Source: Cyclobacteriaceae bacterium (GTDB taxonomy: Bacteria > Bacteroidota > Bacteroidia > Cytophagales > Cyclobacteriaceae). Taken from it: a stretch of DNA of 64,000 bases. Both the position numbers and the translations under genes were made by a program. The stretch lies in contig JAHBUE010000003.1 of the NCBI GenBank assembly GCA_019638235.1, forward strand, positions 174,688 to 238,687, in the 5' to 3' direction. Numbering within the stretch: the first letter of the stretch is position 1; every line of letters starts with the position of its first letter. The notes beneath the pieces are model-generated. The model worked only from the letters and a program-made list of their open reading frames with translations. It did not search any database and was not told the origin of the DNA. Shown one piece after another: positions 7,504-15,728 of the stretch.

Positions 7504-8023
7504 TCAACAACCCCTCCACCGCTTGCACAATCACCTCTTCCCGCTCCGCCCAGCTTCCCTGCACGGTAATGTAGTCGATTTGCCTGCGGTTGAGTTCGTC
7601 TTTAAAGGTTTGATACATTCTTTTCCGGTCTGCTTCGCTGCCGAGGTCGCGCACACCATCGCTCACCCAAGGCACATCAATATCGAACAGAAAATATAAA
7701 TCGTACTGAATCATTTTCTCGAACTCGTACAGCACGGGCGGCACTACATTAAGGTATTCCCGCGAATAAATCTGCGTGGTAATCACATCGGTATCGCAAA
7801 ACAAAACACGGTTTGCTTTTTTTGCCTGTTGAAAAACCCGGGCAGTCTGCTCGCGGCCGATAGCAATAATATCTTCGCGATTAAACGTGTTGCCTTCAAT
7901 CATTTCGCGCGATACTTCGGGCACAAACACCGTGTTGTATTTTTCAGCCAACCGTTTGGCCATCCCCGACTTGCCGGTGCTTTCGGGGCCGAAGAAACAA
8001 ATTAATTTTATCTGATCGATCAT
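7466..8023 (-). CDS. NadR-type ATPase, ribosylnicotinamide kinase-like
   Basis: A 185-residue P-loop protein of the NadR C-terminal (AAA_28) kind. Walker A GPESTGKS lies at residues 12-19; the D in LFCDTDVITTQ (about 75) corresponds to the substrate/Walker B region; the LID-like segment GVRDLGSEADRKRMY is near 122-136. It would phosphorylate nicotinamide riboside to NMN, trapping the substrate imported by PnuC, whose gene ends 5 bases upstream. The NadR nucleotidyltransferase and repressor domains are absent, as is common for stand-alone kinases. The last 10-12 codons (GGEYSRSGQMD) are read from DNA shared with the invertase remnant, so the tail has probably been replaced. Confidence 0.82.
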   Translation of the reverse strand: MIDQIKLICFFGPESTGKSGMAKRLAEKYNTVFVPEVSREMIEGNTFNREDIIAIGREQTARVFQQAKKANRVLFCDTDVITTQIYSREYLNVVPPVLYEFEKMIQYDLYFLFDIDVPWVSDGVRDLGSEADRKRMYQTFKDELNRRQIDYITVQGSWAEREEVIVQAVEGLLNGGEYSRSGQMD

Positions 8024-8028
8024 ATCAG

Positions 8029-8688
8029 TCAGGTTTTAGAATACGAACGATACTCCCGTATCCAGTTCCACAAGGCGAAGCTGGCGATAATGGTGAACAC
8101 GGCATATTCTATACTAAAAAACATAGCTCCTTTAATAAAGTATAAACCGGTAGCCACCATATCAATCAAAATCCAGATGATCCAGCACTCTACTTTTTTC
8201 TGCACCATTAAAAAAGTAGTGATCACACTCATCACCAAAATAAACGAATCGACAAACGGGTATGCGCTTGGCAGGTTAAACAACAACGGAAACCATTCGT
8301 GCAATCGCGATGCCAGCGAGCCCATAACGTATGTTCCGATTGCCCCAATAAAAAACAACAGCAAAAACTGTTTCCGCGCCATGAAACTCACTTTCAGTTC
8401 TTTCTTTTTATCCTCTTCGTCCGGTTTGGGATTAGCCCATCGCCACCAGCCCAACATATTGGTAACAAAGAAGAAACCCATCAGGAACATATCGGGGTAA
8501 AGCTGAATCTGGTAATAAAAAAATGCCGAGAGCACTACATTAACAATCCCGATGGGCCAACTCCAGATGTTGGCCATAGCCGAAAGCGCTACGGCCACAA
8601 GGCCAAACAATACGGCAAAAAATTCGAGGTAGCTGAGGTCGTACCCAAGTACTGTAAAAAACACGCTCTGAATATCAAAAAAGGACAT
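8029..8688 (-). CDS. pnuC: PnuC nicotinamide riboside transporter
   Basis: A 219-residue integral membrane protein with about seven hydrophobic segments. The signature GWWRWANP near residues 80-87 is the WxxW region of PnuC, and NIWSWPIGIVNV lies in the first half. PnuC mediates facilitated diffusion of nicotinamide riboside, made unidirectional by phosphorylation, which fits the kinase gene directly downstream (5-base spacing). Together they form an NAD salvage route that complements the kynurenine genes further along. No NAD-sensing RNA or NrtR-type operator was recognised in the 92 bases upstream. Confidence 0.9.
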   Translation of the reverse strand: MSFFDIQSVFFTVLGYDLSYLEFFAVLFGLVAVALSAMANIWSWPIGIVNVVLSAFFYYQIQLYPDMFLMGFFFVTNMLGWWRWANPKPDEEDKKKELKVSFMARKQFLLLFFIGAIGTYVMGSLASRLHEWFPLLFNLPSAYPFVDSFILVMSVITTFLMVQKKVECWIIWILIDMVATGLYFIKGAMFFSIEYAVFTIIASFALWNWIREYRSYSKT

Positions 8689-8751
8689 AATTGTATAAAG
8701 TTATTAAATATAAGTACAAGTATATCAGCTTATTATAAATTTTCTATATTT

Positions 8752-8770
8752 TTGGGAATTGTATTCCCAA
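8752..8770. promoter_or_regulatory. Palindrome in front of the first DUF4143 ATPase gene
   Basis: TTGGGAAT-TGT-ATTCCCAA is a perfect 8-base inverted repeat ending 10 bases before the ATG at 8781. Its placement suggests an operator, probably for self-repression or translational control. The paralogous gene at 21052 has a different, longer palindrome at the equivalent place. Confidence 0.6.
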
Positions 8771-8780
8771 TTGTACGAAA

Positions 8781-9944
8781 ATGATTGAGCGTATAGCTGA
8801 ACCAGTTCTAAAAACATTAGCCAAACAGTTCCGGGCGGTAGCATTAGTAGGCCCGCGCCAAAGCGGCAAATCAACATTGGCCAAAGCTGCTTTTCCCGGC
8901 AAGGCGTACGTGTCGCTGGAAAACCCTGAAATAAAGCAACGGGCTATTGATGATCCCAAAGGTTTTTTGAGCCAATATCATCAGGGCGCTATTTTTGACG
9001 AAGTACAGCGCGTGCCTGAATTGTTCAATTACCTGCAACAGATATTAGACGAAAGTGATGAACGCGGAAAATTTATCCTGTCGGGGTCAAACAATTTTTT
9101 GATGTTGGAAAAAATAACACAAAGCCTGGCCGGGCGAATCGGGTATTTGGATTTATTGCCTTTCAGCTATCCTGAAATACTGCGCATTAATAACTATCCG
9201 AAAGAAATCAACGATCTGCTGTTTCGCGGAGGGTATCCTGCTGTTGCTTATGAAGGTGTGGATGCAAAGTTTTGGTTTCCGGCTTACGTGCGCACGTATG
9301 TAGAGCGTGATGTTCGTCAGATAAAAAATATTTCAGACCTGACCACATTTCAACGCTTTATGTTTTTATGCGCGGGTCGTATCGGGCAACAACTAAATCT
9401 AAGCAGCCTGGCTATCGAGTGTGGCATTGACCATAAAACTGCTCAGTCATGGCTTTCGGTTATGCAGGCCAGCTACATTGTTCACTTGCTGCAACCCTAT
9501 CATAAAAATTATTCCAAGCGGGTTATTAAATCTCCTAAGTTATACTTTTATGATACAGGCCTGGCCTGCTACCTGCTTGCATTGGAATCTGCCAACAACC
9601 TGGTTAATCACACTATGCGCGGAGCGTTGTTTGAAAACTTTATCGTGAACGAGTTATTGAAGATGCGCCTGAATGAAGGATTACGAAGTAACCTGTTTTA
9701 CTGGCGGGACGTAAGCGGGCATGAACTGGATTTGATTATCGACAAAAACCCTGAACCCGTTGCCATCGAAATAAAGTCGGGCATGACACTGAATACCGAG
9801 TATTTTAAAAACCTTTACTTTTGGAATAAGCTAAATCCTGAATCACAAAAAATTTTAATTTATGGCGGTGATGAGTCTTTCCGTTATAACGATATGTGTG
9901 AAGTAGTAAGCTGGAGAACATTAAGCACTCTCTCTACAGTTTAA
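8781..9944 (+). CDS. AAA ATPase with DUF4143 domain, copy 1
   Basis: A 387-residue protein of the AAA_14/DUF4143 family. Walker A is GPRQSGKS (residues 23-30), Walker B is GAIFDEVQ (about 71-78), and sensor-like ILSGSNNFLM is near 101. The middle contains a winged-helix-like segment (LSSLAIECGIDHKTAQSWLSVM), and the C-terminus has ELDLIID ... VAIEIKSG, a PD-(D/E)xK nuclease-type arrangement known for this family. The biological role of the family is not settled. A paralogue at 21052-22215 is very similar throughout, and both lie at the edges of the kynurenine cluster. Confidence 0.85.
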   Translation: MIERIAEPVLKTLAKQFRAVALVGPRQSGKSTLAKAAFPGKAYVSLENPEIKQRAIDDPKGFLSQYHQGAIFDEVQRVPELFNYLQQILDESDERGKFILSGSNNFLMLEKITQSLAGRIGYLDLLPFSYPEILRINNYPKEINDLLFRGGYPAVAYEGVDAKFWFPAYVRTYVERDVRQIKNISDLTTFQRFMFLCAGRIGQQLNLSSLAIECGIDHKTAQSWLSVMQASYIVHLLQPYHKNYSKRVIKSPKLYFYDTGLACYLLALESANNLVNHTMRGALFENFIVNELLKMRLNEGLRSNLFYWRDVSGHELDLIIDKNPEPVAIEIKSGMTLNTEYFKNLYFWNKLNPESQKILIYGGDESFRYNDMCEVVSWRTLSTLSTV

Positions 9945-9971
9945 CACACACATTCTTCGCCTCTGTAAAAA
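9945..9971. repeat. 27-base direct repeat, left copy
   Basis: An exact match to 10837-10863, where the same bases encode the last residues of the aldehyde dehydrogenase (complement of TEAKNVCV). The left copy lies just after the ATPase stop codon and codes for nothing. The two copies bracket the hypothetical gene at 10061-10831, as if that gene had been inserted near the dehydrogenase 3' end with a duplication of its terminus. Confidence 0.9.
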
Positions 9972-10060
9972 GTGTATTTGTTGATGTAAGAAAAACAAGC
10001 ATTTTCGTTTAGTTCATAAACTATTAGCAAATAAATTTGCGTTTAAATGCACCAAAAACT

Positions 10061-10831
10061 ATGAACCATTGCAAAATATTGGCGTCCGTTCTCCTGGTTT
10101 TAGTTTCAGCACAACTGTTAGCTCAACAGGGGAAAGGAAAATCGAAGCCCGGCAAGTTAAGCGAATTATCACCTGAAAACATTGAGTGGGGGGAAGGAAG
10201 CATTATGCTGAATGACGGGAATGAGTTAAAAGGGTTGGTTAAGTATAACGACAAAAACGGTGTGCTCTCATACGAAAATGGTAATGACTCCAGATCGTTT
10301 ACTGCCCGAAGCGTTCTTGGATTTGAGGTCTATGATAATGTAGCTCGGCAACAACGGGTATTTTTCTCGTTAGAATATGAAGATCCTAAAAACAGCACAA
10401 GTCGCCCGCACTTTTTCGAGCTGATAAAAGACCTCAAATTTTTTGCTGTTGTTTCAAAAAAAGATCCTGTCAGCATGAAAGAGCGTCAAGCTGCCCCGGC
10501 CGGATTTTCAAGTTCAGGTTTTGGTGTTGCTGTCGGGGGAATGACTGAAACCATATACAAACAAACGGAAACAATCTACTTGCTGAATACAAACGGAAAA
10601 GTAGACCCCTATCTTACCTTAACACAAAAAGATACCGATGGCGCCTGGTTTGACTCCTCAAACTCTAAAAACAAGGTTGTAGGAAAAAACTTACTAAGTG
10701 AGTATATAGGTGAAGACTTTTCCCTCATAGAAAGCTATGCTAATCAAAACAGGCTGAGTTTTAAAAAGAAAGAAGATTTGCTGAAAATCTTTGATTATTA
10801 TGATCAACTTCTAAAAGAGCGCAACAACTAA
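10061..10831 (+). CDS. Secreted protein of unknown function
   Basis: A 256-residue protein that I do not recognise. It starts MNHCKILASVLLVLVSAQLLAQQ, a clear Sec signal peptide with cleavage after LLAQ or nearby; I prefer this ATG to one 24 bases upstream, which would put a charged extension before the signal. The mature part is basic at first (GKGKSKPGK) and then resembles the beta-rich pattern of Bacteroidota envelope proteins that begin SIMLNDGNELKGLVKY. The C-terminal part has repeated YLLNTNGKVD and a charged end. It is bracketed by a 27-base direct repeat and overlaps the convergent dehydrogenase stop by 4 bases. Confidence 0.6.
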   Translation: MNHCKILASVLLVLVSAQLLAQQGKGKSKPGKLSELSPENIEWGEGSIMLNDGNELKGLVKYNDKNGVLSYENGNDSRSFTARSVLGFEVYDNVARQQRVFFSLEYEDPKNSTSRPHFFELIKDLKFFAVVSKKDPVSMKERQAAPAGFSSSGFGVAVGGMTETIYKQTETIYLLNTNGKVDPYLTLTQKDTDGAWFDSSNSKNKVVGKNLLSEYIGEDFSLIESYANQNRLSFKKKEDLLKIFDYYDQLLKERNN

Positions 10832-12270
10832 AGCTTCACACACACATTCTTCGCCTCTGTAAAAAACTTCAGCGCTTCAAAGCCGCCTTCGCGCCCCACA
10901 CCGCTTTGCTTCATGCCGCCAAAAGGCGTGCGCAAATCGCGGAACAGCCAACAGTTTACCCAGATAATACCGCTCTTGATGTTAGCCGCTACGCGGTGCG
11001 CACGTTTTAAGTTTTCTGTCCAGATGGTAGCGGCCAGGCCATACGTTGTGCTGTTGGCGTACTCCAATACTTCTTCTTCTGTATCGAACGGCATAATGGT
11101 AACTACCGGGCCAAAAATTTCTTCCTGGTTAGTGCGGCATGAATGCGATAAACCGGTAATGATAGTCGGTTCCATAAAATAACCATCGGCACACCTGCCG
11201 TTTAATTTTAGTTGTTTTCCACCGGTGTGTATTGTCCCTCCCTCCTGTTTGGCCAGGTCAATGTAGCCTAATACTTTTTTCAGGTGCGCTTCAGAAACCA
11301 ATGCGCCTACTTTGGTTTGTTCATCCTGCGGATCGCCAACAACCAACTTCTTAGTGCGTGAAACAAATTCCTCAACAAAGCGATTGTAGATGGCTCGCTC
11401 TACAAAAATGCGCGAACCACACAAACAAATCTCGCCCTGGTTTGAAAACGATGAATGAATGGACGTACTCACTGCATTTTCAAAATCGCAATCGGCAAAA
11501 ATGATGTTGGGATTTTTTCCACCAAGTTCAAGCGAAAGCTTCTTAAACATGGGCGCAGCCGTTGCGGCTATCTTCTTCCCGGTTACGGTTCCACCGGTAA
11601 AAGAAATTGCGGTAATATCGGGATGCTCTATAATAGCCTGACCTGCCTTTTGTCCAAGTCCGTGAACAATATTCAATACACCTGGGGGCAACCCAGCTTC
11701 CAGGCAAAGTTTAGAAAACAAAAATGCCGTCATGGGCGTTAGCTCCGAAGGTTTTGCTACCACCGTACAGCCTGCGGCTAAGGCCGGTGCTATTTTCCAG
11801 GTGAACAAATAAAGCGGAAGATTCCACGGAGAGATACACCCTGCAACGCCCACCGGTGTTCGTGTGGTGTAATTGATGGCTTCCTGTCCGGTAATGTGCG
11901 CTTCGGATGAAAAATGAATAGCGGCCGTAGCAAAAAATCGCATATTGGCAGAAGCACGCGGAATATCAACCGCTTTGGCAAGTTTAACGGGTTTACCCTG
12001 ATCGGTACTTTCGGCAAGCGCAAGTTTTTCTAAATCGCGATCAATAAGGTCGGCAATTTTTTGAAGGATAGCCGAACGTTTTTCTACCGGCATAGCCGAC
12101 CACGCACCGAAAGCACGTTGCGCTGCTTCTGTTGCATGTTGCACATCCTGCGCATCCGAGTCGGGCACAAGGCTGTACGGTTTTCCTTCAGCGGGGTTGT
12201 AGTTTTCAAGGTAGTTTCCCGAAACAGGTTCAACCAATGCTCCATTTATGTAATTGAGAATTTTCTGCAT
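10828..12270 (-). CDS. Aldehyde dehydrogenase, likely 2-aminomuconic semialdehyde dehydrogenase
   Basis: A 480-residue NAD(P)-dependent aldehyde dehydrogenase with all core motifs: SPWNLPLYL (residues 147-155), FTGGTVTGK near 227-235, the general-base Glu in LELGGKNP near 250, and the catalytic Cys in NQGEICLC near 285. The NQGEICLC form is characteristic of 2-hydroxy/2-aminomuconic semialdehyde dehydrogenases, and the neighbouring kynurenine genes support oxidation of 2-aminomuconate semialdehyde. It is read leftwards at the end of a run SDR - OmpA - antitoxin - toxin - ALDH, and its ATG follows the toxin stop closely. Confidence 0.82.
   Translation of the reverse strand: MQKILNYINGALVEPVSGNYLENYNPAEGKPYSLVPDSDAQDVQHATEAAQRAFGAWSAMPVEKRSAILQKIADLIDRDLEKLALAESTDQGKPVKLAKAVDIPRASANMRFFATAAIHFSSEAHITGQEAINYTTRTPVGVAGCISPWNLPLYLFTWKIAPALAAGCTVVAKPSELTPMTAFLFSKLCLEAGLPPGVLNIVHGLGQKAGQAIIEHPDITAISFTGGTVTGKKIAATAAPMFKKLSLELGGKNPNIIFADCDFENAVSTSIHSSFSNQGEICLCGSRIFVERAIYNRFVEEFVSRTKKLVVGDPQDEQTKVGALVSEAHLKKVLGYIDLAKQEGGTIHTGGKQLKLNGRCADGYFMEPTIITGLSHSCRTNQEEIFGPVVTIMPFDTEEEVLEYANSTTYGLAATIWTENLKRAHRVAANIKSGIIWVNCWLFRDLRTPFGGMKQSGVGREGGFEALKFFTEAKNVCVKL
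10837..10863. repeat. 27-base direct repeat, right copy
   Basis: The copy that forms the genuine 3' end of the aldehyde dehydrogenase gene. It is identical to 9945-9971; the sequence on both flanks differs, so the identity is limited to this segment. Confidence 0.9.
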
Positions 12271-12271
12271 A

Positions 12272-12541
12272 TCATATCTGTTTAATCAGATTGTTGTAGT
12301 CTTCGTGCGAACCTATCCAGAACCAGATCAGGGTATTCTTCTCCTTCCTCCCTAATGCCCTGTACGAAAGTCCAATTCTGACCGAGAATATTGGCAGGGT
12401 ATTGTGGATCTGCTTAAAATTTAACGATACATGAAACGGATCCTTCTTCCACCGTTTATAAGCATCTTTTGCTTTTTTCTTAACGCTGGCCGGCAATGCC
12501 TGATAGGCTTTTCGAAATCCCGCAGTTGTTACAGAGCGCAA
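12272..12541 (-). CDS. RelE/ParE-superfamily toxin
   Basis: An 89-residue basic protein of the RelE/ParE fold: FRKAYQALPASVKKKAKDAYKRWKKDP at the start, then FKQIHNTLPIFSVRIGLSYRALG, the central strands of such mRNA interferases, and IWFWIGSHEDYNNLI at the end, where H-x-D-Y is typical of the higB/relE cousins. The start codon is TTG (12539-12541), directly following the TAA of the antitoxin; no ATG is available in a sensible place. Weak initiation would keep toxin below antitoxin. It is embedded between an OmpA gene and the aldehyde dehydrogenase in one leftward run. Confidence 0.78.
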   Translation of the reverse strand: MRSVTTAGFRKAYQALPASVKKKAKDAYKRWKKDPFHVSLNFKQIHNTLPIFSVRIGLSYRALGRKEKNTLIWFWIGSHEDYNNLIKQI

Positions 12542-12748
12542 TTAATCGAGCTTTAGAGGTTTAGTTTTTTTTGCCTTGTATTCCACCAGGGCTTCTTCAG
12601 CGAGAAACATCAATTTATCCTGCGAATTCTGGAACGATATATCCCATTGAATTTCATCAAGAATAATATCGGCAAGAGCTTTTTGTTTATCCTCAGGGAG
12701 TTTCTCTGCCTTTTTAATTGCTTTTCGTAATTCAGAAACCATATTCAA
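12542..12748 (-). CDS. Antitoxin of the RelE-type toxin
   Basis: A 68-residue acidic/helical protein (66 residues if the ATG at 12742 is used). It begins with VSELRKAIKKAEKLPEDKQKALADIILDEIQWD, a pattern repeatedly found in Bacteroidota antitoxins of this type, and ends with an extended lysine-rich tail that would cover the toxin. It ends flush with the toxin start, and starts 14 bases after the stop of the OmpA-like gene, so it may use read-through from that gene as well as its own promoter. Assignment by size, position and pattern. Confidence 0.72.
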   Translation of the reverse strand: MNMVSELRKAIKKAEKLPEDKQKALADIILDEIQWDISFQNSQDKLMFLAEEALVEYKAKKTKPLKLD

Positions 12749-12761
12749 AATTAGTAAAGTT

Positions 12762-14837
12762 TTACTTCTTCGTCACTTTAAATTCTACTCTCCGGTTCAT
12801 TCTTCTATGTTCTTCCGAATCGTTTTTCACCATAGGTTTTGTAGCGCCATAGCCCTTACCGGTTATTCGCGAAGTGGCAATACCGCGCTTTACAAGGTAA
12901 TCCTTAACTGCGCCCACACGCGCCTGCGATAGCACAACTAAGCTGTTCGGGTTACCAACATTATCCGTATGCCCGCTCAATTCAATTTCCATAGTAGGAT
13001 TATCTTTTAAAATAGTTACTAATCTGTCAAGTTCAGGATAAGATTCTGGTTTAAGAATAGGGCGACCTTGCTCAAAAAAAACATTATTCAACTGAATGGC
13101 TTCGCCCACTTCAATAGGCACAAGCAACAAATCTTTGTTTACTTCCGTGTAGGTTTTAACATCTACCAATTCAAGATTTTCATTTACTGATAAATATCCT
13201 TTTGTCCGCGCGTGCAAGCCATAGTTTATACCATAAGGTAAGGCAATGCGGTAATCACCGGTTGCAGGATCTGAAATCGCTTCACCGGCTTCCTTTCCGG
13301 TTACAAGATTTTCAAACACAATACCTGCCTGCACGGGCTTTCGTGTTTTTGCGTTCAGCACTTTGCCTAACACCAACACTACCGGGTCGGGTTTAACTGA
13401 TTGCGGAAGTTTGATCTGCACAATATCCGACTTACCATACCCGCCTGCTGATGTGCACAGGTAGGCAACATCGCCCGATGCCGGAACTGTATAGTACGCA
13501 TCGAAACCAAACGTATTTATTTCCGGACCCAGGTTTACGGGTTTAGTCCAACTCGTCCAGGAATCGCCAGTGCGTTTACTCATAAAAATATCCAATCCAC
13601 CATAACCGGGATGCCCGTCTGAAGCGAAATACAATGTTCGTCCGTCTGCCGCGAGGAAGGGCGAAGCCTCGTTACCCCTCGTGTTGATAACCGGACCGAG
13701 GTTTACCGGTTCGCTCCACTGCCCGTTGCTTTGTTTTACAGAAACGAACAAGTCTTTTTCTTCTTTTCCCTCACTATAAAAAAGACTCTTTTTATTCCTG
13801 GCCGCAAACACCATCGTTTTTCCATCGGCAGCCAATGAAGCCTCAAAGTATGTATGCTCATTTTCATACTTTATGCCCAGCATACCGGCACTTTTCCAAC
13901 CATTGCCCGTTCGCTCAAAAATTTCAAAATCATTATTGGCAGCCAACAGCATACTGTTGTTGTCCTGGCTGATGGAAGCAATGTTATTTACTTTAGTCGT
14001 GTTTACAGGCGCTCCCATGTTTTTGCTTGCCGACCACGACACGCCATCCTTTGTTGTGCTGTACCATACATCCGAGGCGTCATCAACACCGCCCAGGTTT
14101 TCAGGGGCATGCTTACGCGAAAAGAAAATCGTTTTTCCATCTACTGAAATTTTGGGCGTTACTTCATCGTACTTAGTATTTACACCTTCGCCCAGGTTTA
14201 TCTTCTTTACGCCTGTTGCCAAATCGGGTGGCAAATTAATGGTCACATCACTTCGCAATGAAAAGTCGTCAATCAGCAAACGCATATTGGTATAGGTTAC
14301 AAACCCAACCGATTTGCCATACCAGGGAAGTTTAGACATGGAAAACTCTTCTTTTCCGTTTACATAAAACTTCATTACTCCCTTGCGCTGCTCTACTTTC
14401 AACTTGTTGGGCAACCCTAACGCTTTTACACCGGTAATCTTCTTCCACTCTTTGGCATCCTTACGCTTTTCATCGGATGTATATACTTTAGCATAACCAT
14501 TCGATGAAATAACAAAGTTGTTGATCTTTTTAGATTCGCTGTTGTAGCCCCAGATAAATCCAAAACCATTATCAGTGCTGCCTTCGGTTTGTGTGAACGA
14601 TGCTTCAAATGAAAAATCGCGCGATTCATCAACGAAGGGAAAGATGTAGGTCATCCATCCGCCTTCAGGCGAAATGATTTCATAGTAACCGTTTTTTATA
14701 CGGATGCTGTGCCTGGAATCCGATTCTTCAAACCAACCCAGGTGATTATCCTTAAAATCTTCATGTACCAACTCGGTAAGCTGTGCATAAACTTGCCATG
14801 CGTGCAACAGAAGCCCGATAAAACAGAAACACTTCAT
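12762..14837 (-). CDS. PD40 and OmpA-domain outer membrane protein
   Basis: A 691-residue exported protein. After a signal peptide (residues 1-19) comes a concanavalin-like region (about 20-200: GYYEIISPEGGW, NGFGFIWGYN), then several PD40/WD40-like repeats with the SPFLAADGRTLYFASDGHPG and DIFMSKRTG pattern (about 215-480), a carboxypeptidase-regulatory-like segment (about 485-560), and a C-terminal OmpA domain (about 580-691) with the peptidoglycan-binding ELSGHTDNVG and RRVEFKV. It should tether peptidoglycan to the outer membrane. Proteins of this layout often accompany type IX secretion and gliding genes. It is 18 bases downstream of the SDR gene. Confidence 0.85.
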   Translation of the reverse strand: MKCFCFIGLLLHAWQVYAQLTELVHEDFKDNHLGWFEESDSRHSIRIKNGYYEIISPEGGWMTYIFPFVDESRDFSFEASFTQTEGSTDNGFGFIWGYNSESKKINNFVISSNGYAKVYTSDEKRKDAKEWKKITGVKALGLPNKLKVEQRKGVMKFYVNGKEEFSMSKLPWYGKSVGFVTYTNMRLLIDDFSLRSDVTINLPPDLATGVKKINLGEGVNTKYDEVTPKISVDGKTIFFSRKHAPENLGGVDDASDVWYSTTKDGVSWSASKNMGAPVNTTKVNNIASISQDNNSMLLAANNDFEIFERTGNGWKSAGMLGIKYENEHTYFEASLAADGKTMVFAARNKKSLFYSEGKEEKDLFVSVKQSNGQWSEPVNLGPVINTRGNEASPFLAADGRTLYFASDGHPGYGGLDIFMSKRTGDSWTSWTKPVNLGPEINTFGFDAYYTVPASGDVAYLCTSAGGYGKSDIVQIKLPQSVKPDPVVLVLGKVLNAKTRKPVQAGIVFENLVTGKEAGEAISDPATGDYRIALPYGINYGLHARTKGYLSVNENLELVDVKTYTEVNKDLLLVPIEVGEAIQLNNVFFEQGRPILKPESYPELDRLVTILKDNPTMEIELSGHTDNVGNPNSLVVLSQARVGAVKDYLVKRGIATSRITGKGYGATKPMVKNDSEEHRRMNRRVEFKVTKK

Positions 14838-14855
14838 AATGAGGGTCAGCTTTTT

Positions 14856-15641
14856 CTATAACGATCCGGTACGACCACCGTCAACCGGAATATTTATTCC
14901 ATTTATATAGGCTGCCGCAGGCATTGCAAGAAACGCCACTGCCGCAGCTATTTCATGCGCATCGCCCACACGACCGGCCGGTATTTCAGTTACCATTTCT
15001 TTCATCACTTCCTCAAATGATTTTCCGGTTTTCTCTGCTTTCGATTGTACCAATGCCTCCAATCGACCGGTTAACGTTGCACCCGGCAAAACATTATTCA
15101 CGGTAATACCAAAAGGCGCCAACTCCACCGAAAGTGTTTTTGCCCAATTCGCCACCGCACCGCGTATGGTGTTGCTCACGCCCAGTCCCTTCAGCGGAAT
15201 TTTTACAGAAGTAGAAATAATATTAATAATGCGTCCGTATTTTTCAGCTTTCATGCAAGGCGCCACTGCTTTTACCAGCACCGAGTTGCAGAGAAGGTGT
15301 GCCGTAAACGCTTTCATAAATTCTTCTTCCTGCGCATCAATGGCTAATCCGCCCGGAGGGCCGCCCGTATTATTCACTAAAATATGAACCTTGTTTGCGT
15401 CAACGTGCTTTGTTATTACCTGTTTCACATTTTCCGGAACCGAAAAATCGGCTACTAAGTAACCGTGCTTTTGCGAACCGGAAACCGGCAATGCGGCCAC
15501 CGTTTGTTTTAATTTTTCCTCATTCCTGGCCAATAGCGTAACTGAGGCGCCCAGCGCTGCCAGTTCCATAGCCGATGCCTTGCCTATACCCTGTGTGCTG
15601 CCACACACCACCGCGTGTTTTCCGGTTAAATCGATATTCAT
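14856..15641 (-). CDS. SDR-family oxidoreductase with non-canonical active site
   Basis: A 261-residue short-chain dehydrogenase with the Rossmann motif GSTQGIGKA (residues 14-22), NNTGGPPGG for NAG, and the C-terminal VAFLAMPAAAYINGINIPVDGG. The expected Tyr-x-x-x-Lys is missing: after the active-site region IISTSVKIP the sequence reads GLGVSNTIRGAV, with no Tyr or Lys at the right spacing. A subgroup of SDRs annotated as 3-oxoacyl reductases has this SNxxR form. In related clusters an SDR accompanies the 2-aminomuconate branch of the kynurenine pathway, so a role there is inferred, not shown. Confidence 0.8.
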   Translation of the reverse strand: MNIDLTGKHAVVCGSTQGIGKASAMELAALGASVTLLARNEEKLKQTVAALPVSGSQKHGYLVADFSVPENVKQVITKHVDANKVHILVNNTGGPPGGLAIDAQEEEFMKAFTAHLLCNSVLVKAVAPCMKAEKYGRIINIISTSVKIPLKGLGVSNTIRGAVANWAKTLSVELAPFGITVNNVLPGATLTGRLEALVQSKAEKTGKSFEEVMKEMVTEIPAGRVGDAHEIAAAVAFLAMPAAAYINGINIPVDGGRTGSL

Positions 15642-15728
15642 ATTGTAAGATAAAGAATTATAAACTACCTCGAATTGTTCTTAAATTAGCAATTCTTGTT
15701 TTTATCACCGACTTAATTCTTAAAAATT

